Origin: Gordonia sp. OPL2
GTDB taxonomy: Bacteria; Actinomycetota; Actinomycetes; Mycobacteriales; Mycobacteriaceae
Direction: 5' to 3'
Assembly: GCF_003797825.1 (NCBI RefSeq)
Contig: NZ_RKME01000017.1
Location: 57,635 to 121,634 of the forward strand
DNA length: 64,000 bases
Shown here: piece by piece, positions 58,549-64,000 of the stretch
How the letters are laid out: each line of letters starts with the position of its first letter
Position numbering within the stretch: the stretch's first letter is position 1
The notes under the pieces: generated by a model
What the model saw: the letters and a program-made list of their open reading frames with translations, nothing else
Database searches by the model: none
Told to the model about the DNA's origin: nothing
Translations under genes and position numbers: made by a program

Positions 58549-59543
58549 GACACACCGGCCGGTTCGGGGATTCCGACGAAGTAGTCGGCGCGGGGTGCGG
58601 TCACGAGGTGGCGTGCGCCGAGATCCGGGATCCCGGCCATGGCCGAGCGGATGGTCGTCGACGGCGGGCCTGCCGTGCCCCACTGGTCGGACAGTTCCGG
58701 TGTGCGTCGCCAGGTGCGGCACAACCACGAGTCCTCGTCGATCTGGGCGACCTCGGAGGTGTATTCGCACACGAGGCCCGCCGGGTCGGTGAAGTACGAG
58801 AAGGTGTTGTCGCCGGGGCCGTGGCGACCGGGACCCCACTGCGGTGTGATGCCGCCGGCGCGCAGGTTGCCGATCCCCCGCATGAAGTGGTCGATCGACG
58901 TCATCTCGTAGGCGATGTGGTTCAGCGACGGCCACGCCGCCTGGTTCAGGGCGATGACGTGGTGGTCGGCATTGCAGCGGAGGAATGCCATCTGACGTTC
59001 GGACCAGTCGGAGATGCGCATCCCGAGCACCTGGGTGTAGAAGGCCGCGGTGCGCTCGATGTCGGCGGTGTTGAGGACGACGTGCGCGATCTTGCGCGGT
59101 ACGGCGCGCCGGCCCGCCGGTTCCTGGGTCGACACGGCGAAGGTGTCCGCGGAGAGTTCGATCGTGCGCCCCTCGGGATCGACCAGCTGCAGACCGTAGC
59201 CGCCACCGGCATCGTCGAGTGGCCCGGGATCACGGAGCATCGGGATGCTCGCGATCTCGAGTGCACGGGCCGCGTCGTCGACCTCCCGCGGGGTGGCCAA
59301 CGCAAAACTGATGCAGCTCAACGCGTTCTGATCGCCTGGCCGCAGGTCGAGGACGTGGTGCTCGGTTCCGGTGGCGCGGAGCCAGAACCGGTCGCCGTCC
59401 TCGTCGACGGCCGAGAGCCCCCACACCTCGTGGTAGAAGTCACGCGACGCGACCGGATCGGGGACGCTCAGCGCGACCGATCGCAGACTGCGCAGTCGGC
59501 AGACAGGTGCGGCGGTCGGCGACGGCAGATGGGAGTACAGCAC
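58545..59543 (-). CDS. Type I extradiol (VOC) ring-cleavage dioxygenase
   Basis: The 332 residues form two VOC modules. The C-terminal one holds the Fe(II) ligands His154 (KIAHVVLN), His209 (LNHIAYEM) and Glu260 (CEYTSE) and the active-site stretch GPGRHGPGDNTFSYF, as in 2,3-dihydroxybiphenyl-type enzymes. It should cleave a substituted catechol next to a hydroxyl group. GTG 59543 has AGGAG at 6 nt. Confidence 0.92.
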   Translation of the reverse strand: MLYSHLPSPTAAPVCRLRSLRSVALSVPDPVASRDFYHEVWGLSAVDEDGDRFWLRATGTEHHVLDLRPGDQNALSCISFALATPREVDDAARALEIASIPMLRDPGPLDDAGGGYGLQLVDPEGRTIELSADTFAVSTQEPAGRRAVPRKIAHVVLNTADIERTAAFYTQVLGMRISDWSERQMAFLRCNADHHVIALNQAAWPSLNHIAYEMTSIDHFMRGIGNLRAGGITPQWGPGRHGPGDNTFSYFTDPAGLVCEYTSEVAQIDEDSWLCRTWRRTPELSDQWGTAGPPSTTIRSAMAGIPDLGARHLVTAPRADYFVGIPEPAGVS

Positions 59544-59551
59544 GATTGCTC

Positions 59552-60505
59552 CTAGAGATCGAGGACGAGTTCGGCAGAGCGGCACCGGGACACGCACGGG
59601 AACATCGTCCGGTTCTCCGCGTGTTCGGACTCGCTGAGCAGGAAGTCGCGGTGGTCGACGTCTCCTTTGACGACTCCCACCTCGCAGGTCCCGCAGATGC
59701 CTTCGGTGCACGAGCTCGGCAGATCGACACCGGCGTCGAGCAAGGCGTCGAGCACCGAGATGTCCGACCCGACGGTGACACGGTCGCCGGTGCGATCGAG
59801 GATCACGTCGAACGCCTGCTCGTCACCGGACGGCGCCGCGGCGGCGGGGGCGGCGAAGCGCTCGGTGCGCAACGTGACGCCGTCCGGAATCTGTGCGGCA
59901 ACGGCGTCGAGGAGCGGAGCCGGTCCGCAGCAGTAGACCACGGTGCCGCGGGCTGCCGATCCGAGCATGCCGGCGAGGTCGGGCAGGCCGCCCTGCTCGT
60001 CGTCGGCGTGGACGGTGACCGAGGCGGTGTGCGAACCCATCTCGTCGACGAAGGCCATCGAGCGTCGAGACCGTCCGGCGTACAGCATCCGCCATGGCCG
60101 GCCGTCCCGATGCAGGCGCCGCATCATCGCGACGATCGGGGTGATCCCGACGCCACCGGCGACCAGGATGTGGTCGGTCGCGTCGTCGTCGAGACCGAAG
60201 GCGCTCCGCGGCCCCTCGACCTCGATCTCTACGCCGACCGACAGCCGATCATGCACGAGAGTGCTACCGCCCCTGGATTGTTCGGCCCGCAGCACGGCGA
60301 CGGTCCAGTGCGTGGTGTCCTCCGGGTCGGAGCACAGCGAGTACTCGCGTATGAGCCCGCCCGGCAGGTGCAGGGCGATGTGCGCTCCGGGCTCCCACGC
60401 CGGCAGCGGTGCGCCGGACGGGTCGACCAGGGTGACACTGGTGACCCCGTCGGCCTCCCACGTCTTCTGCTGGACGCGAAGGACTCTCGAGATTCCTGCG
60501 CTCAT
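59552..60505 (-). CDS. VanB/phthalate-dioxygenase-type reductase
   Basis: A 317-residue electron donor. FMN-binding REYSLCSDP (RxYS), NAD-binding GGVGITPIVAMM and a C-terminal plant-type [2Fe-2S] ferredoxin with C266, C271, C274 and C304 (SCTEGICGTCEVGV) are in the PDR/VanB order. It should supply electrons to the Rieske oxygenase of the same operon. It lies 8 bp before the dioxygenase gene. Confidence 0.93.
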   Translation of the reverse strand: MSAGISRVLRVQQKTWEADGVTSVTLVDPSGAPLPAWEPGAHIALHLPGGLIREYSLCSDPEDTTHWTVAVLRAEQSRGGSTLVHDRLSVGVEIEVEGPRSAFGLDDDATDHILVAGGVGITPIVAMMRRLHRDGRPWRMLYAGRSRRSMAFVDEMGSHTASVTVHADDEQGGLPDLAGMLGSAARGTVVYCCGPAPLLDAVAAQIPDGVTLRTERFAAPAAAAPSGDEQAFDVILDRTGDRVTVGSDISVLDALLDAGVDLPSSCTEGICGTCEVGVVKGDVDHRDFLLSESEHAENRTMFPCVSRCRSAELVLDL

Positions 60506-60547
60506 CGGTGTTCCTCTTCGATCGGAGATCGGTCGGTGCGGCGTCCC

Positions 60548-61066
60548 TCAGCGGGTGACGCCGTACATCTCCGAGCTCGGCGGGTAGGTGGGCAACTGCG
60601 GCTTCTCGGCGCCGATGATCACGCAGAACAGGGCGTCGATGTCACCGACGTTGGCGAGGCTGCGGGGCACACCTGCCGGAACTCGGATCAGGTCGCGGTA
60701 GCCGAGGCGCCGGACCGCCTTCTTGGTTCCGTCCTCGACGTCGTGCACGGCGACCTCGAGCTCACCCTCGAGGACGAAGAACACCTCTTCGACGTCGTGG
60801 TGGGTGTGTTCCGGGCCGACGGCACCGACGGGCAGCCGCATGTTGGAGAACGTGAAGTGCTCCGACGGCAGGGTGCGGTTGTCGCCCTCGTGGTTGCCGG
60901 TCGCACCCGACCCGATGTAGCGGATCTGGGCACGCTTGAAGCGGTCTCCGCCCTTGGCGGCCTGGAATCCCAGGGTGTCCCAGTCCTCGTGACGGGTCTC
61001 GCGGCGGGCGATGGCCGCGTCGATCTGTTGTTCGAGGTCGACGGTGGTCTTCTCCGGTGCGGTCAT
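60548..61066 (-). CDS. Cupin-domain protein
   Basis: The 172 residues hold one cupin barrel: GPEHTHHDVEEVFFVLEGELE gives metal ligands His-x-His and Glu, and IRVPAGVPRSLANVG gives the second motif, where the usual third His is replaced by Arg/Ser. It might be a dioxygenase, isomerase or sensor of pathway intermediates. Its place between RidA and the reductase ties it to the operon. Confidence 0.85.
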   Translation of the reverse strand: MTAPEKTTVDLEQQIDAAIARRETRHEDWDTLGFQAAKGGDRFKRAQIRYIGSGATGNHEGDNRTLPSEHFTFSNMRLPVGAVGPEHTHHDVEEVFFVLEGELEVAVHDVEDGTKKAVRRLGYRDLIRVPAGVPRSLANVGDIDALFCVIIGAEKPQLPTYPPSSEMYGVTR

Positions 61067-61104
61067 GATGGGTGTCCTTTCGATGGAGGTACGGATGATC
61101 GGGG

Positions 61105-61482
61105 TCAGGCGACGTGTGCGATGGCTTCGATCTCGACGGTTGCGCCGTAGGGCAGCGCAGCGACCTCGACGAAGGACCGGGCCGGCCGAGGTGCGTCGAA
61201 AGTTTTCTCGTAGTGGCGGTTCGCCGCGTCCCGCAACGTCACGTCGGTGACGAAGTAGGTCGTCTTCACGACGTCACGCAGAGCCATGTCGATGGTGCCC
61301 AGCCGTTCGGTCAGGCGCGCCATCGCGGCGTCGAGGGCCGGTTCCACGCCGTCGACGGCCCGCCCGTCTTCGTCGACGGACAGCGCCCCGGACACGAATC
61401 CGAATCCGGCCACGGCAAAGGCAGGACTGTAGGGGTGGGCGGACACGGGTTGGTCGACCACGGTGTCGGTGGGTGTGGACAT
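61105..61482 (-). CDS. RidA/YjgF family protein (first of the cluster)
   Basis: A 125-residue Rid protein: PYSPAFAVAGFGFVSGALSVDEDG, ALDAAMARLTERLG and DVVKTTYFVTDV are conserved, and ARSFVEVAALPYGATVEIEAIAHV shows R followed by SFVEVA near the canonical enamine-binding Arg. Deamination of a 2-amino-muconate-like or imine intermediate is plausible. ATG 61482. Confidence 0.88.
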   Translation of the reverse strand: MSTPTDTVVDQPVSAHPYSPAFAVAGFGFVSGALSVDEDGRAVDGVEPALDAAMARLTERLGTIDMALRDVVKTTYFVTDVTLRDAANRHYEKTFDAPRPARSFVEVAALPYGATVEIEAIAHVA

Positions 61483-61509
61483 CGGAGTTCCTTTCGTCGA
61501 GAACGATGT

Positions 61510-63039
61510 TCAGTGATTTCGGGGGGAGCCCCACGCGAGAGGCGCGTCGCTGCGATCGAGGTAAAAGCTCTTCTGGTCGCAGTACTGCCGAACGGCGTCG
61601 CGTCCCTTCTCGGTCCCCAACCCGCTGTCGCGGAGGCCGGTGAAGGGGGTGGAGATGGAGAACTGCTTGTAGGTGTTCACCCAGACGGTGCCGGCGTCGA
61701 CCGCCTCACCGACCCGCAAGGCGCGTCGATAGTCCTCGGTCCAGATCCCGCAGGCCAGTCCGTAGACGGTGTCGTTGGCCTGCGCGATCACGTCGGCCTC
61801 GTCGTCGAACGGGATCAGCACCGCGACCGGCCCGAACACCTCGTCCTGACAGATGGTGTCGGAGTTGGCGACATCGGTGAGGATCGTGGGCGGGTAGTAA
61901 CAGCCGTCGGTCAGTCGCGGGTCGTCGGGGATCGCGCCGCCGCACAGCACCCGGGCACCACTGCCGACGGCCGCGTCGACCATCGATGCCACGGAATCGC
62001 GGTGCGCGACGGAGATCATCGGCGCGACGTCGGTGTCGGGATCGGTACCGACGCCCAGACGCAGTCGTCGGGCCCGCGCGACCAGCTCGGCGGTGACATC
62101 GCCGAAGATGCTGCGCTGCAGGAAGATCCGCGATCCGGCGATGCAGCTCTGACCGCTGGAGGAGAAGATCCCGAAGAGGATGCCCTGCAGGGCGCGCTCG
62201 ACGTCGGCGTCGTCGAAGACGATGGTGGGCGATTTCCCGCCGAGTTCGAGGGTGATCGGCATGAGTTTCTCCGCCGCCAGGTGTGCGAGATGACGGCCGG
62301 TCGTCGTACCGCCGGTGAAGCTGACCTTCGCGACCAGCGGGTGACGCACCAGGGCCTCACCCACCGTGCGTCCGGGGCCGGGCAGCACCGACAGCACGCC
62401 GCGCGGCAGTCCGGCCTCCTCGCACAGGCGGGCCAGCAGCAGGGTCACCCACGGCGCCCACACCGGTGGCTTGCTCACCACGGCGTTGCCGGCCGCGAGG
62501 GCGGGAGCCAGTTTCTGCGCGTCGGAGGCGATGGGCGAGTTCCACGGGGTGATGGCCGCGACGACTCCCATCGGACGATGCGTGGAGAGGGTCATCCACG
62601 GGCCACGGGGCGTGGTCAGGGTGTCGTCCATCGTCTCCAGGGCCGCCGCCATGTATCGAAAGGTGTTGGCAGCACTGGCCGCAAGCGCACGGGTCTCGGT
62701 CAGCGTCTTGCCGGTGTCGAGGGTCTGCAGCGCTGCGATCCGGTCGCGGGAGTGATCGATCGCGTTGCCGATCCGATGCAGCACGGCGGCTCGCTCGTGC
62801 GGCAGCATGGTCGTCCACCCGCTTGCCGTGGCTGCCGAGAGTCCCTCGCGCACAGCGGTGTCGACGGTGGCCGGGGTCGCCCCGTGCAGTGTCGCGAAGA
62901 CCCGTCCGGTGGCCGGGTCCACCGACTCGATGATGTCGCCGGTGCCGACCTCCCATCGTCCTGCGACGTGGATCCGGTCGGCCAGGTCGGCGGGGGCGGG
63001 GAGGTCCGCGACGGCTGGGCCGCTCGCTACGAGTGACAT
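61510..63039 (-). CDS. NAD(P)-dependent aldehyde dehydrogenase
   Basis: The 509 residues contain the catalytic Cys299 in GQSCIAGSR, general base Glu265 in LELGGKSP, the oxyanion Asn in PWNSPI and cofactor-binding FTGGTTTGRH. Close to semialdehyde/betaine-aldehyde-type enzymes. First gene of the catabolic operon, 55 bp downstream of the nearest MarR-type palindrome. It likely oxidises a side-chain or ring-fission aldehyde to an acid. Confidence 0.94.
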   Translation of the reverse strand: MSLVASGPAVADLPAPADLADRIHVAGRWEVGTGDIIESVDPATGRVFATLHGATPATVDTAVREGLSAATASGWTTMLPHERAAVLHRIGNAIDHSRDRIAALQTLDTGKTLTETRALAASAANTFRYMAAALETMDDTLTTPRGPWMTLSTHRPMGVVAAITPWNSPIASDAQKLAPALAAGNAVVSKPPVWAPWVTLLLARLCEEAGLPRGVLSVLPGPGRTVGEALVRHPLVAKVSFTGGTTTGRHLAHLAAEKLMPITLELGGKSPTIVFDDADVERALQGILFGIFSSSGQSCIAGSRIFLQRSIFGDVTAELVARARRLRLGVGTDPDTDVAPMISVAHRDSVASMVDAAVGSGARVLCGGAIPDDPRLTDGCYYPPTILTDVANSDTICQDEVFGPVAVLIPFDDEADVIAQANDTVYGLACGIWTEDYRRALRVGEAVDAGTVWVNTYKQFSISTPFTGLRDSGLGTEKGRDAVRQYCDQKSFYLDRSDAPLAWGSPRNH

Positions 63040-63093
63040 ACATCTGTCCGTTCGGAAGGCTGATCTGAGGCTGTCTCGCGCTCGACGATTTAT

Positions 63094-63130
63094 CTTTGCG
63101 CTAAGACAGTTTTAAAGCCTTAGCGCTAAG
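63094..63130. promoter_or_regulatory. Twin MarR-type operators at the operon promoter
   Basis: CTTAGCGCTAAG (63119-63130) is a perfect 12-bp palindrome and CTTTGCGCTAAG (63094-63105) a copy with one mismatch, centres 25 bp apart. The AT-rich DNA between and beside them (TTTAAAACTG, GATAAAT on the minus strand) is the only promoter-like stretch in the 63040-63260 gap. The adjacent MarR protein is the natural binder. Confidence 0.75.
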
Positions 63131-63260
63131 AGGTCAAGGGGAGAAAACCCAGCACAGCCGTTCGTAACGGCTCTATTACACCGATGAAATGGAAGAGATG
63201 CAGGTCACATGGGGTGTGTCGCCGGTCACCACATGCCGAGAATTTCTTTCGACGACGACA

Positions 63261-63800
63261 TCAGCCGACTGCGATCGGGTCCGATTCGCCCGGATCGAGA
63301 CCGTCGCCGAGCATCGCGGACCGCGCAGAATCCTCCAGCCTGCCCAGCAGTCGCGCGAGATCCGCGGCGTCCTCCGCGGACAATCCGTCGAGCATCGTCT
63401 GCAGCTTCGCGAAGTGGTCGTCGGCGACCCGGTCGACCAGTGCGGCACCCTCGGGCGTCAGCTCGACGTAGACCACGCGCGCATCGTGCGCGTCCTTGGT
63501 CCGGGTGACCAGGCCGGCATCCTCGAGGCGTTTGACGCGGAGCGAGAGCCCGCCGGTGGTGACGAGGGTCTGCTCGGCGAGTTTCCCGGCGGTCAGCCGG
63601 TTCTCGGGAACGGCGCGACGCAGACAGGCCAGGACGTCGAACCCAGAGTCGGTGATGTCGTACTCCTCGAAGGTCGCCGCGATACGCGCCTTGTAGACGA
63701 GGAAACTGCGGTGGAGGCGGCCGAACACCTTGAGTGCCGACACATCGAGCTCCGGACGTGCGACCGCCCAGTGCGACACGATGACATCGACTCCGTCCAT
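63261..63800 (-). CDS. MarR-family transcriptional regulator
   Basis: A 179-residue winged-helix dimer. LTAGKLAEQTLVTTGGLSLRVKRLEDAGLVTRTKDAHDAR covers the recognition helix and wing, with dimerisation helices at both ends. It is transcribed toward the operon and ends 221 bp upstream of it. ATG 63800 (MDGVDVIV) is chosen; GTG 63821 is possible, and a TACGCT box lies 8 nt before ATG 63800. It probably represses the operon until an aromatic ligand binds. Confidence 0.9.
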   Translation of the reverse strand: MDGVDVIVSHWAVARPELDVSALKVFGRLHRSFLVYKARIAATFEEYDITDSGFDVLACLRRAVPENRLTAGKLAEQTLVTTGGLSLRVKRLEDAGLVTRTKDAHDARVVYVELTPEGAALVDRVADDHFAKLQTMLDGLSAEDAADLARLLGRLEDSARSAMLGDGLDPGESDPIAVG

Positions 63801-63867
63801 GATGATCGAGCGTACCCACACCGGTCGGGGCGATCAGGGAACCGGCCGGGTCGGGCTCCGAGGTCGG

Positions 63868-63967
63868 CCCCGAAAAGCGCCCCGGAAAAGCACCCGCCGC
63901 AGGCGGCCCGTCGACACGATGTCGGCGGCCACGCTGAGGCGGGCGGATTTCCGGGGCGCTTTTCGGG
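63868..63967. repeat. 20-bp perfect inverted repeat near the right edge
   Basis: CCCGAAAAGCGCCCCGGAAA (63869-63888) is the exact complement of 63948-63967, with 59 bp between. The right arm is followed by a second direct copy of GGGGCGCTTTTCGGGAG, so a repeat family extends toward the window edge. No gene is visible in 63822-64000. Confidence 0.8.
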
Positions 63968-64000
63968 AGGGGCGCTTTTCGGGAGGGGGCAGATTTCGGG

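Noticed and set aside
1..64000. CRISPR arrays, insertion sequences, prophage or conjugation genes
   Set aside because: No transposase, integrase, cas or phage protein was found, and the tandem repeats lack unique spacers.

Overview
The window looks like a chromosomal segment of a mycolic-acid-containing actinobacterium, most likely Gordonia or a close relative such as Williamsia or Rhodococcus. The base composition is very GC-rich, starts are often GTG, and promoters have TANNNT -10 boxes and are often leaderless. The order and orientation of asd, ask, leuA, murT, gatD, recR, ybaB, an SRPBCC gene, an FAD oxidoreductase gene, a cfa-like methyltransferase gene, dnaX and an aspT-type aminotransferase gene match Mycobacterium tuberculosis Rv3708c-Rv3722c as I remember it. 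No insertion sequence, phage, CRISPR array or plasmid gene was seen.

Layout. 1-4.3 kb: end of a GntR-type regulator, the asd-ask operon (minus strand) and a PIG-V-like membrane glycosyltransferase. 4.4-9.0 kb: two TetR/MFS efflux modules, each with paired palindromic operators. 9.0-12.3 kb: an inverted 21-bp repeat array, a nitroreductase, a hemophore-like protein, a glycosyltransferase and a secreted GH16 glucanase. 12.3-14.5 kb: leuA behind a Leu-rich leader peptide and attenuator. 14.6-30.3 kb: an accessory stretch with a LuxR-type LAL regulator, membrane proteins, DUF2252 and DUF1254 proteins, hydrolases, an MpaB-like oxygenase, TetR and LysR regulators, an LLM oxidoreductase and an EamA transporter. 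30.4-47.2 kb: core genes murT-gatD, a family 5 uracil-DNA glycosylase, a secreted peptidase, recR, ybaB, a pseudouridine synthase, the FAD/cfa lipid pair, dnaX, a GT87 enzyme, the aminotransferase, the SRP RNA and tRNA-Ser(GGA). 47.3-50.5 kb: a membrane protein, an NmrA-type protein and a FadD36-like acyl-CoA synthetase.

The most interesting region is 50.6-63.8 kb. Fifteen minus-strand genes, many joined by 4-bp ATGA overlaps, form an apparent catabolic operon. They encode an aldehyde dehydrogenase, two RidA proteins, a cupin, a VanB-type reductase, an extradiol (VOC) dioxygenase, two alpha/beta hydrolases, two SDRs, a ThDP enzyme, a 77-residue helix protein, a Rieske oxygenase, a 110-residue unknown protein and an aromatic-acid MFS importer. 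A MarR regulator lies beside the operon, and twin CTTAGCGCTAAG-type palindromes sit at the operon promoter. Together they suggest uptake, Rieske oxygenation or dealkylation, meta ring cleavage, C-C hydrolysis and side-chain processing of an aromatic, possibly nitrogen-bearing, compound. I do not recognise the cluster as a named pathway.

Other cross-cutting signals are about a dozen leaderless promoters (TANNNT exactly 6-7 nt before the start codon), a 21-bp tandem repeat family at three loci, a likely CTG start for the pseudouridine synthase, and several small genes under 60 residues.
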